From: DATKGN01 sp964385705
Lineage (GTDB): Bacteria; Patescibacteriota; Microgenomatia; UBA10105; UBA927
DNA: 22,078 nucleotides
Assembly (NCBI GenBank): GCA_964385705.1
Contig: CAYLQG010000008.1
Location: 1-22,078 of the forward strand
Reading direction: 5' to 3'
Position 1 is the stretch's first letter; each line of letters opens with the position of its first letter. The notes below the pieces were generated by a model, which ran no database searches, was not told where the DNA came from, and was given only the letters and a program-made list of their open reading frames with translations. A program made the position numbers and the translations under genes. Positions 14,514 through 21,483 of this stretch are shown one piece after another.

Positions 14514-17501
14514 ATGACAAAAGTCTCCGTTCAGGAACGTGAATTAAATAAAGAACAGCTCAAGGCCGTACGGCACGGTGCAGGGCCGCTCATGATCATT
14601 GCGGGCGCCGGCACAGGAAAAACAACCGTCGTGACGGAGCGGATCAAATACCTTATTACAAAGGAAATTATAAAACCTCAGGAAATCCTTGCCCTCACCT
14701 TCACCGAGAAAGCGAGCCGGGAGATGGAAGAGCGGGTCGATCGCGCGTTACCTTACGGAGTCACACAGATGTGGATCTCAACGTTTCATGCGTTCTGCGA
14801 CCGGATATTACGTAACGAAGCCATTAATGTGGGCATCGACCCCGGATATACGCTTATGACGGAAGCTGAGACAATCATGTTTTTTCGAAAGAATATTTTC
14901 CGGTTTGACCTTAACTATTTCCGACCGCTCGGCAACCCGACCAAATTTATCGCCGGCATGATCGGACATTTCAGCAGACTGAAAGATGAGGATGTGACGC
15001 CAACAGAGTATCTCGCGTGGGTGAAAAGGCAAAAGTCGATGGAAAAAGAAGAATCGGAAAAGTACCATGAACTTGCCAATGCATACAGAACATATGAAGA
15101 ATTGAAGGTGAAGGAAGGGGTATGCGATTACGGGGATTTGATCGGTCAGACCCTTAAAATTTTCCGGACGCGGCCGACAATTCTTGCGAAGTATCAGAAT
15201 CAATTTAAATATATTCTCATTGATGAATTCCAGGATACAAATTTTGCGCAAAATCAGCTTGCCATACTTCTTGCCGGAAAAAAGAAAAACATAACGGTTG
15301 TCGGTGACGATGACCAGGCAATTTACCGTTGGCGCGGAGCTGCAGTCTCCAACATGATTCAGTTTCGTGCGTCATTTCCGAAAGCGACCATTGTCGTCTT
15401 GACTTCAAACTACCGGTCGACAAAAGAAATTCTTGACCGCTCATATGACCTCGTGCAACACAACAACCCCGACCGACTTGAAGTTGCGGAAAAAATAGAA
15501 AAGAAACTCGTGAGCGCGCGAAGAATAAACGGGGAAAAGATTCAGGTGCTTTTCGCCGATCGTGTAGAAAATGAAGCGGACGCGGTAGCAAAGACAATTA
15601 AGAATTTAGAATTAAGAATGAAGAAAGGAGATTCCAATAAGTATGAGTGGAGCGATTTTGCTATATTGGTGCGCGCAAATAATCACGCTGATCCGTTTGC
15701 TCGTGCGCTTGCCCGTGCAGGGGTTCCGTATCAATTCTTAGGGCCTGGGCAACTGTACCGGCAGCCGGAAGTGAAGGATCTCATCGCATATCTTAAAGTT
15801 CTTTATAATTTTGAGGACAGTGTGGCGATGTACCGATTATTGACCATGGATTGGCTGGACTTACCTCCGCGGGATGTAGCATCGCTATCCAATTACGCAA
15901 AACGGTACGGAATTTCCATTTTTGAAGCTTGTGAAGTTTTGGCTACAGCTACGGGAAGAAATTTTCTTGGATCCGCAATTCGCTTGCATCCTGCGAAAAT
16001 TTTATCCCCTGGCCATGCAGAAAATCCCCCTCGGCCGTTTGTTTCTAATGAAACGGAAAATAAGGTGGGAAATTTAGTTGCAATGATTTACAAGCATTTA
16101 GGATTGATTAAAAAAGAAACCGCCGGCCAGATTCTCTATTATTTTCTTGAAGACACTGGTTTACTTAAGCGGCTTGCCAATTACGAGTCGGTTAAGGATG
16201 AGAAGATTGCCCTCAACATTTCCAAATTTTTCAACAAACTAAAAACATATGAGGTCGAGCATGATGATGCAAGTGTTTTTACTATCGTTGACTGGATAGA
16301 TTTATCAATGACCTTGGGTGAATCCCCGATGTCAACGGACACCGACTGGAGCGACAATAATGCAGTCACGTTAATGACTGTCCATTCTGCAAAGGGACTA
16401 GAATTTCCAGTAGTTTTCCTTATTAATCTTGTTTCTCAACGGTTTCCGACAACGGAGAGGAAGGAGCAGATTCCGATTCCGGAAGCGCTCATAAAAGAAG
16501 TATTACCAACGGGAGATTTTCATACGCAGGAAGAACGGCGACTTTTTTATGTCGGAATGACCCGCGCTCGGGATCTTTTATTTTTAACAGCAGCTAAATT
16601 TTACGGTGAGGGGAAACGGGAGAAGAAATTATCGCCGTTTATTGCGGAATCTCTGGGAGCCGGTTTTGAAGAAAACATGGTTATTGAACAATCAGGAAAC
16701 ACACAGCAATTATCCTTCCTAGACTGGGCAAAACCGGAAGAGCCGGCAAAAAAAACAGTAAGCCATCCGATTTCCTATCTTTCGTATTCGCAGCTTGCGA
16801 CTTTTGAAACGTGTCCGCTCCAATACAAATACCGCTATATTATTAAAATTCCGATTCCGCCCTCTGCGGCACTTTCATTTGGTGACACCATCCATAAGGT
16901 CGTGCGTGCCTTTTACGGGTTCGTGAAAAACGGAGAGCATCCGAATTTGGAAACCTTACTTAAACTGCTTGATGATCAATGGGTATCCGTCGGGTTTGGT
17001 AATAAAGCCTATGAAGCAAAATTGAAAGCACATGGCAGAGAATTATTGGAGGGTTTTTTCAAAAAAGGATATGATCCGAAAAACATTCCAATAGCTCTTG
17101 AGGAGCCGTTTAAGATAAAAATTACACCACTTCTCACGCTCGGCGGGAAGATAGACCGTATTGATAAGCATGAGGATGGCACGATCGAGATCATTGATTA
17201 TAAAACGGGGACTGCGCCGAAGAGCCGCGATGCAGCACGCGATGAACAGTTGAGCGTATACGCTCTCAGTGCTGCGCAGGGGGGGATCTATAAAGATCCG
17301 CCGAAGAAGGTCATTGTCTCATTTTATTTTTTTGAGGGCCAGGAAAAAGTATCCGCGACAAGAAATCAGGAAGAGTTGGCCAATGCCCGCAAAGAAATCC
17401 TTGAAAAAGCGAAAGTTATGGAACGAAGCGACTTTACCCCAACCCCCGGAAGACACTGCGACTTCTGCGAATTCCGTCTTATCTGTGAAGCGTGGAATTG
17501 A
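14514..17501 (+). CDS. UvrD-type superfamily 1 helicase fused to AddB-like Fe-S PD-(D/E)XK nuclease
   Basis: A 995-residue single-chain helicase-nuclease. Helicase motifs in order: Q-motif LNKEQLKAV (11-19), Walker A GAGTGKT (31-37), LTFTEKA (61-67), STFHAF (89-94), Walker B ILIDEFQDTN (234-243), VVGDDDQAIYRWRG (about 261-274), NYRST (about 299-303), TLMTVHSAKGLEFPVVF (about 620-636) and RRLFYVGMTRA (about 675-685). The C-terminal nuclease (about 752-995) has YLSYSQLATFETCPLQYKYRY, FGDTIHK, GGKIDRID (D881) and IIDYKTG (D895, K897), then Q-x3-Y. Cys767, 982, 985 and 991 (final spacing C-x2-C-x5-C) match the iron-sulfur ligands of AddB. It probably processes double-strand ends for recombination, like AddAB/RecBCD, in one polypeptide. 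ATG 14514 lies 9 bases after TATAAT (14499-14504). Confidence 0.92.
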   Translation: MTKVSVQERELNKEQLKAVRHGAGPLMIIAGAGTGKTTVVTERIKYLITKEIIKPQEILALTFTEKASREMEERVDRALPYGVTQMWISTFHAFCDRILRNEAINVGIDPGYTLMTEAETIMFFRKNIFRFDLNYFRPLGNPTKFIAGMIGHFSRLKDEDVTPTEYLAWVKRQKSMEKEESEKYHELANAYRTYEELKVKEGVCDYGDLIGQTLKIFRTRPTILAKYQNQFKYILIDEFQDTNFAQNQLAILLAGKKKNITVVGDDDQAIYRWRGAAVSNMIQFRASFPKATIVVLTSNYRSTKEILDRSYDLVQHNNPDRLEVAEKIEKKLVSARRINGEKIQVLFADRVENEADAVAKTIKNLELRMKKGDSNKYEWSDFAILVRANNHADPFARALARAGVPYQFLGPGQLYRQPEVKDLIAYLKVLYNFEDSVAMYRLLTMDWLDLPPRDVASLSNYAKRYGISIFEACEVLATATGRNFLGSAIRLHPAKILSPGHAENPPRPFVSNETENKVGNLVAMIYKHLGLIKKETAGQILYYFLEDTGLLKRLANYESVKDEKIALNISKFFNKLKTYEVEHDDASVFTIVDWIDLSMTLGESPMSTDTDWSDNNAVTLMTVHSAKGLEFPVVFLINLVSQRFPTTERKEQIPIPEALIKEVLPTGDFHTQEERRLFYVGMTRARDLLFLTAAKFYGEGKREKKLSPFIAESLGAGFEENMVIEQSGNTQQLSFLDWAKPEEPAKKTVSHPISYLSYSQLATFETCPLQYKYRYIIKIPIPPSAALSFGDTIHKVVRAFYGFVKNGEHPNLETLLKLLDDQWVSVGFGNKAYEAKLKAHGRELLEGFFKKGYDPKNIPIALEEPFKIKITPLLTLGGKIDRIDKHEDGTIEIIDYKTGTAPKSRDAARDEQLSVYALSAAQGGIYKDPPKKVIVSFYFFEGQEKVSATRNQEELANARKEILEKAKVMERSDFTPTPGRHCDFCEFRLICEAWN

Positions 17502-17504
17502 TGA

Positions 17505-18350
17505 TTAGTGAACGACGAGAGGATAATACATATCTGTACCGCCGAAGCCTTCTTTAAATTTCGTGAACCCTTTCCATTCCGTGTTTTTATCCGGAATCCG
17601 TTCGTCCCAAACGCCGACAAAATCAAACAACCGGCATTTTCTCTCTTTTGATTCTTTGAGCGCTTCCCAGACGAGAAGCGTCGGAGCATAGAGTCTTTTT
17701 CCTTTTTTTATGGCCCCGGCTATCCAGTAGTATGCGATCTTGTCCCAGAAGAGGAGAAGGACGCCGCCCACAGGATGATCATCGTCACCCGGCGCATATG
17801 CAAGAAGGATTGAAATATTTTTCGGATGAAAGATGTTCCATAATTCCTTAATTCCCGTTGTCGTGATGAATCCGAACAGGCCGCCCGATCTGTTTTTAAT
17901 TCTAATGAGGTCTGTGATTTGTTCGGATTTTTTCACGGTGACGCCGAGTTTGATCGCTCTTCTGACCGCGCGGCGTTTCGCTTCGGAAAATGATCCGAAG
18001 ATTGTGTTCTCATCACGCGTCAGATCAACGCGGAACGTCTTCGTCGGGAGGAACGGAGTTGTGTTAATTTTTACGGATTTTGCAAGCGTCCGGCACCACG
18101 CATCAAGCTGTTTTTGATTTTGCGTTTCGACAGGCTCTATAACAAGCGTTTTTATGTGATTGTTCTTTATGATTGAAACGAGTTTCTTCGGAATAGGTAG
18201 TTTGAGGGGCCGATGGATTTTCATCATGCCGCCGAAGAGGGGAAATTGCCGGTAAAAAATATTGACATCGTCCATTCGGACGACCTGCCAGCCCAACACT
18301 CTTATATATTGCGCATATTTATCCGATTGTTGCGGTTCAATAATCTGCAT
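17505..18350 (-). CDS. FemAB/GNAT-fold peptidyltransferase-like protein, second copy
   Basis: A 281-residue protein with two acetyltransferase-like halves and the FemAB-type ending DFVGVWDERIPD ... WKGFTKFKEGFGG. Also seen: FRVDLTRDENTIFGSFSEAKRRAVRRAIKLGVTV, equivalent to the family's 'LDLs.see.ll..mk...R..ir.a.k.gv'. FemAB proteins add amino acids from aminoacyl-tRNA to peptidoglycan stem peptides; this copy is more divergent than its neighbour, so substrate and activity are uncertain. ATG 18350 is chosen because a perfect TATAAT (18362-18357), which includes the upstream gene's stop, ends 6 bases before it. A GTG at 18371 lies before that box. Its stop is 3 bases from the convergent helicase-nuclease stop. 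Residues 71-77 (IEPVETQ) coincide with a small-repeat-like half-site. Confidence 0.75.
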   Translation of the reverse strand: MQIIEPQQSDKYAQYIRVLGWQVVRMDDVNIFYRQFPLFGGMMKIHRPLKLPIPKKLVSIIKNNHIKTLVIEPVETQNQKQLDAWCRTLAKSVKINTTPFLPTKTFRVDLTRDENTIFGSFSEAKRRAVRRAIKLGVTVKKSEQITDLIRIKNRSGGLFGFITTTGIKELWNIFHPKNISILLAYAPGDDDHPVGGVLLLFWDKIAYYWIAGAIKKGKRLYAPTLLVWEALKESKERKCRLFDFVGVWDERIPDKNTEWKGFTKFKEGFGGTDMYYPLVVH

Positions 18351-18356
18351 GACGTA

Positions 18357-18362
18357 ATTATA
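18357..18362 (-). promoter_or_regulatory. -10 box of second FemAB-like gene
   Basis: A perfect TATAAT ends 6 bases before ATG 18350. Its first bases include the TAA stop of the first FemAB-like gene, so the second gene may be transcribed on its own. Confidence 0.5.
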
Positions 18363-19371
18363 TTTTTGCACGGGCGTGTAAATATGCCCACCTCATTGTG
18401 TCAGCGGCAGTGTACAGGCCGTAGAGAAGCGGATTAACAATAAGATCGAAAGATCCTGCAAACTCGACGAGCTGTGGTTTATACCCTTCCTTAAACCGAT
18501 GGAATCCATACCAGGGGTCACTTGTATCGGGATTGGGTCCCATTGCCCCCCAGAGGTCAAATTGCCTGAAGCCCTCTCTCTTGGCCCACCGGGCTATCTC
18601 CCATAACATAAGATTCGGCGCCATAATATCGCGGTTCGTCCTTGACGATGTTCCGTAGGGATAGTAAATGGTATCGTTCCACAGAAAAATGATCCACGCG
18701 GTGACAATAGCCCCTTCAAATGTCGCCGTAAACAATTTGGCCATATTACGTTCCTTAAGTAACTGCCACATAGTAGTATGGTAGCGCCGGTTATGCGCAT
18801 AAAAACCCTGTCGTTTCGTTGTTTCTTCAGAGAGAGCTAAATATGCGTTAAACGCTTTTTCACTTGAATCCTCGCGGATTACGACACCGTGTTTTTGGGC
18901 AACTCGGATGTTGTACCGGGTTTTTGGATGCATACTCTTAAGTAAGTCATCCTCAGACTTCGTGAGGTCGAGAACAAATGTATATTTGGTGAATAACGGG
19001 TGATGGCTGGGACGCAGTCGTGAATCGTGAATCGTGAATCGTGAATCGTTTATGACATTCGGTTCCAGTTGGATGTAAACGGCTTGTTTTTTGCGGCCCA
19101 AATTATCAAGCGCGTTAATCATATCAGGCGTGGGAGCAGGACCTTTCGGGAAATAGCCTATGGTATAGGGAAGATGGGGGATTTTATGGAAGGATATTTG
19201 CCATCCTTCCATGAGCTTAGTATTGTCAAATACACCGAGTCGTGCGATATCAATTCCCATCCTCTTTCGGAACTCGCCCCATTCCCAGGATTGGAGCGGA
19301 TGGGAAACAACCTTATTCCATTTTTCTCTTTCGGAATCAACTACTGGGCGGATTGATCTGTCGGCCTTCAT
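18358..19371 (-). CDS. FemAB-like peptidoglycan bridge peptidyltransferase, first copy
   Basis: A 337-residue FemA/FemX/MurM-type protein. Seen: an N-terminal PLQSWEWGEFRKRMG (family 'lQs..Wg.fK'), IGYFPKGPAP, then FVLDLTKSEDDLLKSMHPKTRYNIRVAQKHGVVI at about 131-164 (a strong family signature), LSEETTKRQGF, YPYGTSSRTNRDIMAPNLMLWE, and a C-terminal FDLWGAMGPNPDTSDPWYGFHRFKEGYKP. FemAB enzymes use aminoacyl-tRNA to extend or branch the peptidoglycan stem peptide in the cytoplasm. A four-copy, 7-base tandem repeat (19019-19049) encodes residues 108-118 in the loop before the signature, so copy-number change would shift the frame. The ATG at 19371 has GATAAT (19384-19379) 7 bases upstream. It diverges from a small membrane-protein gene. 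Confidence 0.88.
   Translation of the reverse strand: MKADRSIRPVVDSEREKWNKVVSHPLQSWEWGEFRKRMGIDIARLGVFDNTKLMEGWQISFHKIPHLPYTIGYFPKGPAPTPDMINALDNLGRKKQAVYIQLEPNVINDSRFTIHDSRLRPSHHPLFTKYTFVLDLTKSEDDLLKSMHPKTRYNIRVAQKHGVVIREDSSEKAFNAYLALSEETTKRQGFYAHNRRYHTTMWQLLKERNMAKLFTATFEGAIVTAWIIFLWNDTIYYPYGTSSRTNRDIMAPNLMLWEIARWAKREGFRQFDLWGAMGPNPDTSDPWYGFHRFKEGYKPQLVEFAGSFDLIVNPLLYGLYTAADTMRWAYLHARAKI
19019..19049. repeat. Heptanucleotide tandem repeat, four copies, inside FemAB-like gene
   Basis: Four exact copies of CGTGAAT (19019-19046) plus three further bases. Since 7 is not a multiple of 3, the protein (minus strand) reads the repeat in three frames, giving the DSRFTIHDSR segment. Gain or loss of one unit would frameshift the FemAB-like gene at about residue 108-118. 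Confidence 0.9.
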
Positions 19372-19378
19372 GATGTAT

Positions 19379-19384
19379 ATTATC
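19379..19384 (-). promoter_or_regulatory. -10 box of first FemAB-like gene
   Basis: GATAAT ends 7 bases before ATG 19371; a shifted TAATAT (19382-19377) is an alternative. It is divergent from the promoter of the 69-residue membrane-protein gene. Confidence 0.45.
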
Positions 19385-19399
19385 TATCTTTTATCCCTA

Positions 19400-19408
19400 T
19401 GATACAAT
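19400..19408 (+). promoter_or_regulatory. Extended -10 of 69-residue membrane-protein gene
   Basis: TGA-TACAAT ends 8 bases before ATG 19417. Its presence is the main reason for accepting this small gene. Confidence 0.5.
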
Positions 19409-19416
19409 GGGATTAA

Positions 19417-19626
19417 ATGAAAAGAAGAGCGAAAAAAAGAGCATATCAACAGGCCCCTTCGGAGGCTATTGCCTGGCTCCCAATCGATAGCAGATTATTC
19501 CCGTTTTTTTCATTTACCCACGTTAGGGGCGTTGCCCGGATATTCCTGATTTTGGAAATGGTTCTCTCTGTAGGTGTCGTTGTTGGGACTCTCGCACTCG
19601 CTATCCTCCGGTTCACACTAAAGTAA
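19417..19626 (+). CDS. Small single-span membrane protein, hypothetical
   Basis: A 69-residue protein: a strongly basic start (KRRAKKR), a middle segment and one clear C-terminal transmembrane helix (about 41-66, IFLILEMVLSVGVVVGTLALAIL). I do not recognise a family. Support for it as a real gene comes from its own extended -10 box (TGA-TACAAT, 19400-19408) ending 8 bases before the ATG, from filling the only space between two longer genes, and from a plausible helix with positive residues on one side. Its 3' end overlaps the convergent uvrD gene by 9 bases. Its function is unknown. Confidence 0.55.
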   Translation: MKRRAKKRAYQQAPSEAIAWLPIDSRLFPFFSFTHVRGVARIFLILEMVLSVGVVVGTLALAILRFTLK

Positions 19627-21465
19627 GAGGTCGTCATCCTGATATCCGCGGTCGCTATTAAGAGATACGTTTAATTCCATAACATGTGCAGGAATATCGG
19701 CGATAAACCGTGAAATCATATTTTGTGTCCGGGTGCCGAAAAATAGCCTCCTGTTGGCGTACGTGAGATAGAGTTTCTCCTTTGCCCTCGTGAGTCCGAC
19801 GTAACACAGACGCCGTTCTTCTTCGAGCTCCTCCTTATCCATGAGCGTCCGGCTGTGCGGGAATAATCCTTCTTCCATGCCGACGATAAATACGATATCG
19901 AATTCAAGGCCTTTTGCCGCATGGAGCGTCATAAGGGTGACTGCATCGCGGTTTTCTTGACGCAAACGGACATTCTTCGGTTCATATTCCTGCTCCACAA
20001 GCGCGACGGTTTCCAAAAAGTCACGTAACACGGGAAATTCAGTCGCGACCGACCTTAACTCTTTGATATTTTCGAGTCTGTATGCTTCTTCTTCGACATT
20101 GGCGTCATAGATTTCCAAATATTGCGTCGCTTGGAGAATCTGGTCAAGAAGCTCAAGCGTCGTCAGGTTGATGAGCTTGTTATCGCCACTCACGGTTTCA
20201 AAAAATTCGAGGAATTTTGTGAGCCTGGCCTTTCCTAATTTTTCAATACGATTGTACGATACAGAATCTTTTGGATTTGCGGCACAGCGGAGGTATGCGA
20301 GGACATCCTTAATTTCTTTCCGTTCATAAAATCGGGTGCCGCCGACCAAATGATATGGGATGCCGGCATGCAAAAATGCCTCCTCGAGAACGCGGGATTG
20401 TGCGTTGGTTCTGTATAAAACGGCAAAGTCGTGAAACGGCCTATTGCCCTGCAAAATCGTCTGAACGAGGAAAGATGCTTCATCGTGCTCCGTGCGCGCT
20501 TCATAGAGCGTGATCTGTTCGCCCCCGGCCTTTTCCGTCCAGAGTTTTAAAATTGTGTGTGACGTGTTTTTGGATATCACGCCGTGGGCGGCATCGAGAA
20601 TTTTCTGCGTTGAGCGGTAGTTTTGTTCCAGGTGAAATTCATGGGAATTTGGGTAATCGCGCTTAAAGTTCGTAATGTTGCGGAAATCGGCCCCGCGCCA
20701 GCGATAAATGCTTTGCGACGCGTCGCCGACAACACAGATGTTATGATAGCGGCCCGATAAATATTTTGTTAACAGGTACTGTGCTTTGTTTGTATCCTGA
20801 TATTCATCCACCATAACGTAATGATATTTTTCCTGATAGTATCCCAATACTTCTTTGTTCTTTTGAAACAACTCGACGGTTTTTGACAGGAGATCGTCAA
20901 AATCCAATGCCTCATTATTTTTCAGTAATTTTTGATACCCGAGATAAATTTGCGCAACCGCTTCCTGGAAATATCCGCGTGCATATTGCGGATATTCAAG
21001 CGCAGATATTAGTTCATTCTTCGCTTCGCCGATTGTGTGAAGGACAGCATTGGGGTTGAAGCTTTTTGTTGATAAATCGAGAGACTTCATCACCTCTTTA
21101 ATTGCGTCGACCTGATCCTGATCATCATAGATAACGAAGTTCGGGGGGACGCCGATGTGCACCCCGTCGCGGCGCAGAATCTTAACGCATAATGCGTGAA
21201 ACGTACCGGCAAAGGGCATATCGGTTGAGCGCCCAAGAAGCGTTCGTATTCTTTCCTTCATCTCGTTTGCTGCTTTATTGGTAAACGTGACCATGAGGAT
21301 TTCATGAGGGGAAACATGTTTTTCTCCGATTAAATAGGCGACTTTGTATGTTAACACTCTTGTCTTGCCGCTTCCTGCGCCCGCGAGGATGAGAATAGGA
21401 CCATCACAGAGTTTTACGGCTTCCGCCTGATCGCGGTTTAAGTCGTTGAGTAAGCTCTTTGCCAT
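19618..21465 (-). CDS. UvrD/PcrA/Rep-type 3'-5' DNA helicase
   Basis: A 615-residue SF1A helicase. Seen: LNRDQAEAV (9-17), Walker A GAGSGKT (29-35), MVTFTNKAANEM, AGTFHALC, Walker B MVDEYQDTN, VVGDASQSIYRWRGAD, QNYRST, TLMTLHAAKGLEFDIVFIVGMEEGLFPH and RRLCYVGLTRAKEKLYL. UvrD/PcrA enzymes unwind DNA in repair and replication restart. It is about 100 residues shorter than PcrA/UvrD: after the last motif there are only about 55 residues ending in the acidic/hydrophobic DDDLLL, so the C-terminal Tudor-like domain that contacts RNA polymerase is absent. ATG 21465 is preferred to ATG 21483, because the -10 box TAAGAT (21479-21474) lies between them. It diverges from tpiA with overlapping promoters. 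Confidence 0.9.
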   Translation of the reverse strand: MAKSLLNDLNRDQAEAVKLCDGPILILAGAGSGKTRVLTYKVAYLIGEKHVSPHEILMVTFTNKAANEMKERIRTLLGRSTDMPFAGTFHALCVKILRRDGVHIGVPPNFVIYDDQDQVDAIKEVMKSLDLSTKSFNPNAVLHTIGEAKNELISALEYPQYARGYFQEAVAQIYLGYQKLLKNNEALDFDDLLSKTVELFQKNKEVLGYYQEKYHYVMVDEYQDTNKAQYLLTKYLSGRYHNICVVGDASQSIYRWRGADFRNITNFKRDYPNSHEFHLEQNYRSTQKILDAAHGVISKNTSHTILKLWTEKAGGEQITLYEARTEHDEASFLVQTILQGNRPFHDFAVLYRTNAQSRVLEEAFLHAGIPYHLVGGTRFYERKEIKDVLAYLRCAANPKDSVSYNRIEKLGKARLTKFLEFFETVSGDNKLINLTTLELLDQILQATQYLEIYDANVEEEAYRLENIKELRSVATEFPVLRDFLETVALVEQEYEPKNVRLRQENRDAVTLMTLHAAKGLEFDIVFIVGMEEGLFPHSRTLMDKEELEEERRLCYVGLTRAKEKLYLTYANRRLFFGTRTQNMISRFIADIPAHVMELNVSLNSDRGYQDDDLLL

Positions 21466-21469
21466 AGAG

Positions 21470-21475
21470 TATAAT
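21470..21475 (+). promoter_or_regulatory. -10 box of tpiA
   Basis: A perfect TATAAT ends 8 bases before ATG 21484, with a partial -35 TTGAGT at 21446-21451 (18-base spacer) inside the uvrD coding start. It overlaps the divergent uvrD -10 box by two bases. Confidence 0.6.
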
Positions 21476-21482
21476 CTTATCA
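21474..21482 (-). promoter_or_regulatory. Extended -10 of uvrD-type helicase gene
   Basis: TGA-TAAGAT on the minus strand ends 8 bases before ATG 21465. It overlaps the tpiA -10 box, so polymerase could not occupy both at once. Confidence 0.45.
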
Positions 21483-21483
21483 T

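Noticed and set aside
14808..15597. Minus-strand open frames of 147 and 126 codons opposite the helicase-nuclease
   Set aside because: They lie across conserved helicase motifs of the plus strand and have low-complexity, non-protein-like translations.
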